Of a DNA stretch of 64,000 nucleotides, positions 55,916 to 64,000 are shown one piece after another (positions within the stretch are counted from its first letter, which is position 1; the number at the start of each line of letters is the position of its first letter). The notes below the pieces were generated by a model. That model ran no database searches. It was not told the DNA's origin and saw nothing but the letters and a program-made list of their open reading frames with translations. The stretch comes from Taudactylus pleione (Eukaryota > Chordata > Amphibia > Anura > Myobatrachidae). The stretch lies in contig JAUIMM010000701.1 of NCBI GenBank assembly GCA_031769625.1, positions 558,001 through 622,000 on the forward strand, read 5' to 3'. The position numbers were made by a program, and so were the translations under genes.

Positions 55916-56150
55916 ACTAACTCCCTTGATGTCTAGGATGTACTCACCCTTAACTGCCTTTTAAGGGGTGAATCGTTATTTCAGTGCCTCCACCCAAGTA
56001 TTGGTAGTCAGTCTGGGCTTACTTGGGAAAAACCCTATTAAGCAATTTAGGCTTGCTTAGTTAAGCCTTATAAACACTTTAAATATTCATATTGTATTGT
56101 ATACTATAGTGTGCCAAATAAAAGATCTAACGAAACACCATTTAATATAT
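55916..56150. other. Pre-insertion sequence of the Gmr1-like element
   Basis: No gene is seen. It ends in taatatat, which provides the ATAT duplication flanking the LTR element. Confidence 0.4.
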
Positions 56151-56757
56151 TGTGATAGGATCATTGGTAAAGTGGTCTGTGGCAGGTACATTTGTCCCAG
56201 ATTCCTGTCTTATGTGTTTTAAACCTCCAGGAGAAAGTCTGCAGTGCAGGCTTGAGTCTCGGCTTTTTGAAAAGCCGGTTTGGGACCTGGGGGTTGTGGG
56301 TGAGAGGAGAGGGAGGGCTCCACCCACGGCCACTCCAGGTTTTGGTTCTCTTAGCCTGGTAACAGGCTTGTTAGGGTTTCCACCTGAGAGTGGCCAATAT
56401 AAGCCTAGTGTGTTGAGGGCTGATTGTCTCACCTGGGAGAGCAGACAGGGAGTTTGCTCAGAGACACTTGAAAGCCTAACTGTGAGTGTTGTGCTGTGCC
56501 TTGGTTGCTGGTGAGGGCATTAGGCCCTGCCAGGTTCTGGTAGTGAGGGAACTACCTGTGAAGTTAGTGCCCCGACAGGGCTAGGATTTATGTTTATGTT
56601 TTCTTTATGTTATTTCTGACATTGTACAATAAAGACTGGCACCGACCAGCTTGTACTTGCATGCAGACTGGTGTGCTGCTTCCCTGCTGCTGTGGGTGTG
56701 TGTAAGAAAGGAGTCCTTCTACCCAGGAGAGGGACCCCCTAACCTGACTGTGTCACA
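56151..56757 (+). mobile_element. Gmr1-like element, 5' LTR
   Basis: TGTGATAGGATC...CTGTGTCACA, about 607 bp, with AATAAA at 56629 and about nine substitutions plus a 3-bp indel relative to the 3' LTR (61268-61877). This implies a young insertion. It is followed within three bases by tggtggagaatgcgggc (56761), a plausible primer binding site. Confidence 0.9.
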
Positions 56758-56952
56758 ATATGGTGGAGAATGCGGGCACCCACACACACTGAACTTGCAG
56801 CAAGAGGAAAACTTTCCATTTAAAAATTAAAGGGACAGACACCCAATTTGTGAGTGTGGAAATAACACTGTGTCCTTGGAGTACCATAGAGGAGGCATCA
56901 GCCAATGCTCAGAGAGGCAAGGTTCAGCTTCCAATCTACACCCCAGGACAAA

Positions 56953-57960
56953 ATGGAGGAAATTATTAAGGCCTTGCTCCAAGCTACAGCAGCTCAGCAG
57001 GAAGCTACCAGGGCTCAGCAGGAGACTAACAAACTTCAGCTGGAATCCGCCAGGCAACAACAGGTCGCCATTGAGGAAACCCGCCAGGCCTTAGCGGAAA
57101 ACAGCCAGGCCATAAGAGAGGTGGTACAGCACCTGGTCGCCCGGCCCAGAGATGTTAATACTGGTCCTCCCACCACCACTCACTCCGTACGAGCCAGTCA
57201 CTTCCTCCAAAAGATTACTTCGGGCGATGATGTGGAGGCCTATCTCACCGTATTTGAAAGAACGTCCGAAAGGGAGAGTTGGCCCCAGGAGCAGTGGGCA
57301 AGTCTGGTGGCACCTTTTTTGTCTGGGGAGCCACAAAAAGCATATTTCGACTTATGCCTGGCTGATGCCAAGGACTATAAAAAACTAAAACAGGAGATCC
57401 TAACTCGCTTGGGAGTTACCACCTTTGTTCGTGCCCAACGGGTCCACCGCTGGGAGTTCCATAGGGACAAGCCTCCACGTTCACAGATGCATGACCTCGT
57501 CCATCTGTCCTCAAAATGGCTACAGCCCGAGACGCTGATGGGACCACAGATCGTGGAAAGGGTTGTGATGGACCGGTACCTGCGATCATTACCTGTGACT
57601 CTGCGCAAGTGGTTGAGCCATACAGACCCTAAGTCCGCGGACCAGTTGGTCGAGCTGGTGGAGAGGTACGTGGCGGCTGAGGAGCTGATGAGTATGCCCC
57701 ACCAAGCCCCGATGGCGCACCGGCGAACTCCCACAGACACTGGTAAGACTGTTCCAGGGGAGAAGGGTGCTGGGCGGTGGAATGTACCTAAGACTGAGGG
57801 TGTAGAACCTGGAGACAGCCCTGCCAGGCCAGGAAGGTTCTTGCCCCGTAAACGACTAGACATTAATATGACTCAGTGTTTCCGATGTGGTGGCTTCAGC
57901 CATATTGCCGCTAATTGTTCACTTACAACTGAACCTATGCAATGTGATACTGCTCATGTC
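56953..57960 (+). CDS. Gmr1-like Gag with SCAN-related capsid
   Basis: ATG at 56953 opens a frame that continues uninterrupted into pol. A glutamine/alanine-rich coiled coil (ATAAQQEATRAQQETNKLQL) comes first. A helical capsid region follows (57280-57700: LVAPFLSGEPQKAYFDL, RWEFHRDKPPRSQMHDLV, YLRSLPVTLRKWLSHTDP, LVELVERYVAAEEL) that has the layout of the SCAN domain. A CCHC knuckle lies at 57876-57918 (CFRCGGFSHIAANC). It is established that vertebrate SCAN domains derive from the Gag of Gmr1-like elements. This stretch is still intact. Confidence 0.85.
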
Positions 57961-58905
57961 TACCGCAGGGGGTCTTTCTTTGCACAGACAGCCTGTACGA
58001 CTGACCGGCAGGCTGAGACTGATAAGCACATGTGTGTACTCACTGTAGATGGCAACCGAGTAGAGGCACTGTTAGACTCTGGTAGCTTGGTGACACTTAT
58101 AAAAGCTGAGCTGGTGAACCCCTTGAGGCATACAGGGAAAACTGTTGGTGTGACCTGCATACATGGGGATACTCGATATTATGTTACGGCCGAGGTGAAC
58201 ATCGAGACACCATGTGGCTCTGCTATAGTTTCTGTGGGTTTGGTGCATGGTCTGGTGTACGATGCAATATTGGGGAGAGACTTTGCTCACTTCTGGAAGT
58301 TGTGGGAAAGCCGTTTTGTTCCAGAAGTGAACAACCCCGATCCATTTGAGAAGGTAGTCGATGTAGTGGAGGAGGGAGTTTCTTCTGAGTCAGAGTTATT
58401 CCCTTTTTCTACTATGGTTGGCGAACCAGAGAATACGGAACATGACGGTGGCCCGCCAACTGATGTGCCTCCCATTGAGGTGGGAAGTGTTGTTGGGCCA
58501 GGTGATCGTCTGCCTGATTTAGAGGTCAGAAGAGAGGTCTTTGCCGTGGAGCAGTTGAATGACCCTACTTTGGTAAAAGCCAGGGAGAATGTAAAAGTAG
58601 TTGATGGTAAACCCGTAGACCCTGATAGTCCTTTGTCCTATCCCCACATGGCAATGTGTCAGGATTTGTTATATCAGGTGACTAAGAAGGGGGAAGATAT
58701 TGTGGAACAACTAATAGTTCCCAAAGCCTACAGAAGAACAGTGTTGGATCTGGCCCATGGTCATATAACGGCAGGTCATCTAGGGGTAGAGAAAACCACT
58801 GAGCGAATAATGCAGAGGTTTTTCTGGCCTGGGCTTCATAAAGAGGTGTCTGACTTTTGCGCATCCTGCCCTGTGTCAGTATCATGCTCCCAGGCCACAT
58901 TTTAA
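57961..58905 (+). CDS. Gmr1-like protease and integrase zinc-binding region
   Basis: Continues the gag frame. Retroviral-type protease comes first, with ALLDSGSLVTLI (DSG at 58075-58083) and AILGRDF (58266). A spacer follows, then the integrase H2C2 region (HGHITAGHLGVEKTTERI...FWPGLHKEVSDFCASC, 58755-58872). A one-base shift near 58872 ends the frame at 58905, and the integrase continues in another frame. Protease followed directly by integrase, not RT, is the key sign of Gmr1-type pol order. Confidence 0.85.
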   Translation, partial: YRRGSFFAQTACTTDRQAETDKHMCVLTVDGNRVEALLDSGSLVTLIKAELVNPLRHTGKTVGVTCIHGDTRYYVTAEVNIETPCGSAIVSVGLVHGLVYDAILGRDFAHFWKLWESRFVPEVNNPDPFEKVVDVVEEGVSSESELFPFSTMVGEPENTEHDGGPPTDVPPIEVGSVVGPGDRLPDLEVRREVFAVEQLNDPTLVKARENVKVVDGKPVDPDSPLSYPHMAMCQDLLYQVTKKGEDIVEQLIVPKAYRRTVLDLAHGHITAGHLGVEKTTERIMQRFFWPGLHKEVSDFCASCPVSVSCSQATF

Positions 58906-59780
58906 GGGTCCACTAGTTCCATTGCCTATAATAGACATGCCGTTTGAAAGAATAGTGATGGATTTGGTTGGACCCTTAATGAAGTCTGCCATGGGACACC
59001 AGTATATTCTGGTCATAATGGATTACGCTACCAGGTACCCAGAAGCGATCCCGTTGTGCAATACGTCAACCAAGACCATTGCCAGAGAGCTAGTTCATTA
59101 GCAGGCTGGGTATACCCAAGGAGATACTAACTGACCAGGGTACACCGTTTATGTCAAAAGTCATGAAAGAGTTATGTCGCCTGTTCAAAATTGAACAGTT
59201 AAGAACTTCGGTTTATCACCCCCAAACCGATGGGCTGGTCGAGAGGTTTAACAAGACATTAAAACACATGCTAGGAAAGTGGTCGACAAGGATGGTAGGG
59301 ATTGGGATTACTTATTGCCGTATTTATTGTTGGCCATAAGAGAAGTTCCCCAGTCCTCCACCGGGTTTTAACCCTTCGACTTGTTGTATGGGAGACACCC
59401 AAGGGGGTTACTAGACATTGCCAAAGAGACATGGGAGGGGCAGTCTAGTCCTTACAAAACCGTGATTGAGTATGTTTCTCAAATGCAGGAGAGAATTGCT
59501 GCGGTAGTGCCGATAGTGAGAGAGCACCTGGAACAGGCTCAACAGGCACAGCAGAGGGTATACAACCGCAATGCTCGGTTACGCAGCTTTGCTCCTGGGG
59601 ACAGAGTGTTAGTATTGGTTCCCACTGTGGAAAATAAACTTTTGGCTAAATGGCAAGGGCCCTTTGAAATCTTAGAAAGAGTGGGGCAGGTCAATTACAA
59701 AGTTTACCAGCCGGGGAAAAGAAAGCCGGAACAGATATACCATATAAATCTGTTAAAGCCCTGGAAAGATAGTACGGCAC
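58900..59780 (+). pseudogene. Gmr1-like integrase core and C-terminal domain
   Basis: The first catalytic aspartate is at FERIVMDLVGPL (about 58938), the second at ILTDQGTPF (about 59126) and the glutamate at YHPQTDGLVERFNKTL (59215-59262). A GPY/F-like domain follows (LAKWQGPFEILERVGQVNYKV, 59644-59705; IYHINLLKPW, 59740-59765). Frameshifts near 59095, 59290 and 59370 break it. It lies upstream of RT. Confidence 0.85.
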
Positions 59781-61267
59781 TGTCGGCCGTCCGAGCCCCT
59801 CCAGTAAATCCAGGGCCCTTAGTTCCCGAAGTGACAGTAGCAAAAACCCTGTCGGCAATTCAACAACAAGAGGTCAAGGAGTTTCTGATCAGAAATAGGG
59901 TGCTGTTCTCTGACGTACCTGGAAAAACCTTGGTCATTAAACATGACATCATCACTGACCCAGGGGTTAAAGTTAATCTAAAGCCCTATAGGTTGCCAGA
60001 AGCACAAAGAGAATCGGTGTCGAAAGAAATTAAAAATATGCTAGAGTTAGGGGTTATTGAAGAATCACATAGTGAATGGTCAAGTCCCATTGTGTTGATT
60101 CCAAAGCCCGACGGGAGTGTGCGTTTCTGCAATGACTTCCGAAAGTTGAACAGTGTTTCAAAATTCGATGCCTACCCGATGCCAAGAGTGGATGAATTGA
60201 TTGAGAGACTAGGGACGGCAAGGTATTTAACCACTCTTGACCTAACCAAAGGGTATTGGCAAGTACTGTTAACCGAGAGCGCCAAACAAAAGACAGCTTT
60301 TTCAGTGCCAGAGGGCTTGTTTCAGTACAAGATGTTGCCCTTCGGGCTACATGGGGCACCTGCTACCTTCCAAAGAATGATGGACAAGGCCCCATAGACG
60401 GTATGCGGCTGCTTATCTGGATGACGTGGTCATTCATAGTCCTGAATGGCAGTCTCACTTACCCAGGGTACAAGCAGTTTTGGACTCCATCTATAAGGCA
60501 GGTTTGACAGCCAACCCAAAAAAGTGTTGTCTAGGCATGGAGGAAGTAAAATATATGGGATACACCATTGGCAGAGGCCTGATAAAGCCTCAGCTCAATA
60601 AAGTTGATGCCATACAAAACTGGCCACGGCCTCTGAATAAGAAGCAGGTGAGAGCCTTCTTGGGAATTACGGGGTACTACAGGAGGTTTATACCCAACTT
60701 TGCCACCATGGCAGTCCCACTGACTGACCTGACCAAAGGCAAACAAAAAGTCATGGTAGAATGGAGTCCTGAGGTGGAGAAAGCTTTTCAGGAGTTGAAA
60801 GTAGCGTTGTGTTCCCAACCTGTCCTGATGACTCCTAATTTTGACAGGGAATTCATAGTACAAACCGATGCATCAGAAGTAGGTATAGGAGCGGTCCTGT
60901 CCCAGAACAAGGAGGGTGAGGAACACCCTATTTTCTATCTAAGCAGAAAGTTGAATGTACATGAGAGAAACTATGCCACAGTGGAGAAGGAGGCGTTGGC
61001 CATAAAGTGGGCGTTAGAGGCTCTCAGGTACTACTTGGTTGGAAGAAAGTTCAAATTGATCACTGACCATGCCCCTTTGAAGTGGATGTCCGAAAATAAA
61101 GACAGTAATGCGAGAATTACGAGATGGTTCTTGGCGTTACAAACTTTTACATTTTCAGTGGAACACAGGCCAGGAAGCCAGCTGGCCAATGCTGACGCAT
61201 TGTCACGCGTTCATTGTTTGGGGGCTTCAGTTGTTCCACCCCACAGGTCGAAACAAAGGGGGGGATA
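59780..61267 (+). pseudogene. Gmr1-like reverse transcriptase and RNase H
   Basis: RT blocks: LPEAQRESVSKEIKNMLELG (59994), SPIVLIPKPDGSVRFCNDFR (60084), LTTLDLTKGYWQ (60229), LPFGLHGAPATFQRMMDK (60337) and YLDD (60413-60424). A frameshift near 60395 lies just before YLDD. RNase H follows with VQTDASEVGIGAVL (60859), EKEALAIKWAL (60988), DHAPLKWM (61066) and ADALSRVHCLG at the end. The frame then runs into the 3' LTR. It is last in pol, after integrase. Confidence 0.9.
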
Positions 61268-61877
61268 TGTGATAGGATCATTGGTAAAGTGGTCTGTGGC
61301 AGGTACATTTGTCCCAGATTCCTGTCTTATGTGTTTTAAACCTCCAGGAGAAAGTCTGCAGTGTAGCAGGCTTGAGTCTCAGCTTTTTGAAAAGCCGGTT
61401 TGGGACCTGGGGGTTGTGGGTGAGAGGAGAGGGAGGGCTCCACCCATGGCCACTCCAGGTTTTGGTTCTCTTAGCCTGGTAACAGGCTTGTTAGGGTTTC
61501 CACCTGAGAGTGGCCAATATAAGCCTAGTGTGTTGAGGGCTGATTGTCTCACCTGGGAGAGCAGACAGGGAGTTTATTCAGAGACACTTGAAAACCTAAC
61601 TGTGAGTGTTGTGCTGTGCCTTGGTTGCTGGTGAGGGCATTAGGCCCTGCCAGGTACTGGTAGTGAGGGAACTACCTGTGAAGTTAGTGCCCCGACAGGG
61701 CTAGGATTTATGTTTATGTTTTCTTTATGTTATTTCTGACATTGTACAATAAAGACTGGCGCCGACCAGCTTGTACTTGCATCCAGACTGGTGTGCTGCT
61801 TCCCTGCTGCTGTGGGTGTGTGTAAGAAAGGAGTCCTTCTACCCAGGAGAGGGACCCCCTAACCTGACTGTGTCACA
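61268..61877 (+). mobile_element. Gmr1-like element, 3' LTR
   Basis: Near-identical to 56151-56757. It is preceded by the polypurine tract aaacaaagggggggata (61251-61267). ATAT follows the end and also precedes the 5' LTR, as a short target duplication. Confidence 0.9.
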
Positions 61878-61999
61878 ATATATATATCCAGCAGTATGGA
61901 CAGCACATTGTAAAAAAGGAATCAATACCAGGTCATAGTTGTTACCAATGTTTTAATCTCCTTTATTGGAGATTTTCCTCAGGGACCATAACAAGTACA

Positions 62000-63043
62000 T
62001 GTCACGCTCAGGCTATGCTGACCCTCTGCCAAGATATTGGAAGATGTGGACCCAGGTTGGGAAAGGAACAGGAGGCGAGGGGCCTGGATAAATGACTTTC
62101 TCATCCACTAGTACCGGATGTTGGCTAGACCTGACCAAAGGCGCGGATTATATCTTGTGGGAAGGTGTTCACCAGTGACCCCTCCAAGTAGGATTTGGGC
62201 TTAAGCTGCACCCAGCAAGCAGGTCGCGACCCTTTTGTCAGGTAGCCGGCACAAGTGGGAAATGGAAGAACACTATCACAGGGAAAGCAAAGGAAAAAGA
62301 TTCTGGAAGTTTGTACTGGGGTAATGTACTGAGTACACACTGTTGATCCAGATGCAAGGTTGACACAGGAGAATGGCACTAGGAGATTGTACTTGGATGA
62401 TGTACTAAGTACATACTCTGCGACTTCAGACGCAGAACTGGCACAGGAGAATGATATTATGAGATGGTACTTGGATGACGTGCTAAGTACACACACTGTG
62501 GCTTCAGTCGTAGAACTGGCACAGGAGAATGGTATGATGAGATGGTACTTGGATAATGTACTAAGTACACACACTGTGGCTTCAGGCGTAGAACAGGTAC
62601 AGGAGATGACTCAAGGAGATTGTACTCAGTAGACGTACTGAGTACACACACCGTGGATAAACATTAGTAACAAGTCACAAGATGCAACAGAGCTTGGGAC
62701 CTGGAACGCTGCAACAGCAAGTCTTCACTGGAAGTAACGACATTGTACAGGCAACTTCCTGTAGTCCAGAGCCCGGTTAAATACCATAAGGATAGTGTCA
62801 GCTGACAGCATCCAATGCTACCATTGGGTAAGGGGCTAATCAGGATTTCAAATTAACATGGCTGCGTCCATGATGGTAATCACAGAAACCATATCACAGA
62901 ACGAGCACATGGATGTCCTAGCAGACCCCAGATATAATCCTCAGCGCATCACCTGCCACCACGCCTGGCATCTGACAGCTCGGGAGGTCAGGGAAAGCCA
63001 GTGCTGAGGTGAGTAACAGCCGATCCTATGCTGCAACCTGACA
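62000..63043. mobile_element. Solo LTR with 5-bp target duplication
   Basis: TGTCACGCTCAGG...CAACCTGACA, 1044 bp, flanked by GTACA at 61995-61999 and 63044-63048. There is no internal coding region. It is related to 8358-9151. It contains a tandem array of about 78-bp units between 62310 and 62650 (ggtacttggatgatgtactaagtacacac). Open frames across the array follow the repeat period. Confidence 0.8.
62310..62650. repeat. ~78-bp tandem array inside solo LTR
   Basis: The core [g/t]tactNggNtaatgtactNagtacacac recurs at about 62310, 62388, 62467, 62545 and 62620, with the intervening 'gaNctggcacaggagaatgg' phrase. Copies differ by several bases each. Confidence 0.85.
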
Positions 63044-63048
63044 GTACA

Positions 63049-63560
63049 TACAAAAAGCCACAATAAATACTCACTCACCCTTGTGTTGATCAATCAGACG
63101 CCCCCCCAGAGAGATGACGTCATAAAGCAGCACTCCTGCTGCAGACGTCTCTCAGGACGGATAGCATCTGGTTACCTAGGTGACAACATCCACCCAAAAA
63201 TACTAAAAAAGGGAACATAGCACAAAACAGCAGCATAATTAAGCTAAAGCTAAGCCTATATGGCAAAACACAGAACAAAGAATACAGATAGTCTATTTAT
63301 GTAGACCAGCCTCCAATAATAAGAGACTATAGAATGTATGTGCTACTAGACAAATTAGCTAATTAATGCTATACTGATCTCTCAATTGGTATACATATTT
63401 TTAGCCAGTATGATTATAGAAAAAAATCTAGTACATGAAAGTATAATTCACTATATTCAAAAAATTGTACTAAAACTCATTATTGGAAATTATCACTCAA
63501 TGGAAGCCGGCCTGAGTCCCATCTTGAATCCACAACATATACACTGCTCGTAATTAAAAC
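63049..63560 (-). other. Probable 3' UTR of Penelope-like fragment
   Basis: Non-coding, downstream (minus sense) of the endonuclease fragment. Across the solo LTR the sequence 61885-61994 includes ctcctttattggagattttcctcagggacc, whose minus strand resembles the conserved 3' region of Penelope-like elements. It would be the continuation of the same element. Confidence 0.4.
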
Positions 63561-63845
63561 AGCCCCCTTAGGAAGCACGTCAGGGCTAGGTTCTCATTTA
63601 ATCCATAAGGTGCTATACAGTTCATCCAATGGATTAATTTAGCCTCTAATCAGAGTAAAGCCTTCTCACTATTTCCTCCTCTAAGGGATGCAGGGACATG
63701 GTCCACAATTATGTAACAAAGTGTGGGCAGAGAATGTTTCTTATCCCTGAAATGTCTAGCGACAGGTTGGTCGCATTCCCTTCCATTCAAAGCTAATCTC
63801 ATGGCAGTTCGATGTTGTGTCATTCTTTTGCGGACTACCACCGAG
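63561..63845 (-). pseudogene. Penelope-like GIY-YIG endonuclease fragment
   Basis: The minus frame from 63841 reads RMTQHRTAM, CDQPVARHFRDKKHS, VDHVPASLRGGNSEKALL. After a shift it continues AKLIHWMNCIAPYGLNENL and LTCFL near 63570. This is the C-terminal part of the endonuclease and the same block order as in 38600-38879. The upstream YIG part is missing, replaced by Tc1-like sequence toward the window end. Confidence 0.7.
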
Positions 63846-63904
63846 AACGGAAAATTCCGAGGGGATTCCTTATACGGAATTTACCGACTATAGGCAGACA
63901 TAAT

Positions 63905-64000
63905 ACAGAACTCTGTTTTCTGGCCAGCTATGAGTCCATATCTTATCCCCATTGAGAACCTCTGGAACGAATTGGAGTGACGGGTTCATTCTAGGCCGAC
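63905..64000 (+). pseudogene. Tc1-like transposase C-terminal fragment at window edge
   Basis: The plus strand reads WPAMSPYLIPIENLWNELE, a stop, then RVHSRP. This is the third catalytic region of vertebrate Tc1-like transposases, with the second-position aspartate of PDLNPIE replaced by tyrosine. The rest lies outside the window or is lost. Confidence 0.65.

Noticed and set aside
62310..62650. CRISPR-like array
   Set aside because: Units of about 78 bp are contiguous tandem repeats with gradual divergence inside an LTR. There are no repeat-spacer structure and no prokaryotic context.

Overview
This window is eukaryotic and almost entirely transposon-derived. The repeat types point to a frog or other anuran: foldback MITEs with TA or 3-bp target duplications, a tRNA-type SINE carrying a 'CAGCACTGAGGTCATGGG' core, L1 and Penelope-like retroelements, a class-I-like endogenous retrovirus, and a Gmr1-like gypsy element. 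That placement rests on recalled family knowledge, not a search. The only plausible host-gene sequence is three phase-compatible plus-strand exons (4488-4588, 19722-19789, 20337-20456) ending in a stop codon, followed by a 3' UTR with AATAAA at 21212. I do not recognise the protein.

Layout. 1-5.9 kb: MITEs, one split by a 2.3-kb palindromic element with a perfect 15-bp target duplication. 6.3-12 kb: a decayed Ty3/gypsy chromodomain retrotransposon, itself interrupted by mariner, an LTR-like unit, a small repeat and a MITE. 12-24.9 kb: MITE clusters, a SINE split by a MITE, a nearly open transposon ORF of unknown class (16129-16703), the last two host exons, and a Tc1 fragment. 24.9-36.6 kb (minus strand): a defective endogenous retrovirus with both LTRs, plus the 5' half of a related second provirus abutting it. 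36.6-38.9 kb: a Penelope-like element (RT plus GIY-YIG endonuclease). 38.9-48.8 kb: the most unusual part, described below. 48.8-55.6 kb: the probable Penelope 3' end, MITEs and a damaged L1. 56.15-61.88 kb: a young Gmr1-like Ty3/gypsy element whose integrase lies upstream of its reverse transcriptase. 61.9-64 kb: a solo LTR, a second Penelope fragment and a Tc1 fragment cut by the window edge.

The standout is 38915-48812. It is a 9.9-kb unit flanked by TA, with ends reading TA-CTGATGTGCCCAGCTAT and the inverse of TA-CAGATCTGCCCAGCTAT. It encodes on the minus strand a Tc1/IS630-type transposase that I can read as five exons with four phase-consistent GT-AG introns. The unit is packed with TACAGTA/TACTGTA words, the known shape of a Tc1-type excision footprint. 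A TA-flanked MITE inside it carries extra 5-bp steps of this motif relative to two sibling copies in the window. TGCCCAG-type motifs cluster in both ends and are absent from the middle, and six tRNA-like modules lie inside. I read this as a giant, intron-bearing Tc1-like transposon that has served as a landing pad for repeated TA-targeted insertion and excision.

The identifiable open frames in mobile elements are nearly all broken by stops, frameshifts or internal deletions, so most elements here are fossils. The Gmr1-like element is the youngest by LTR similarity.
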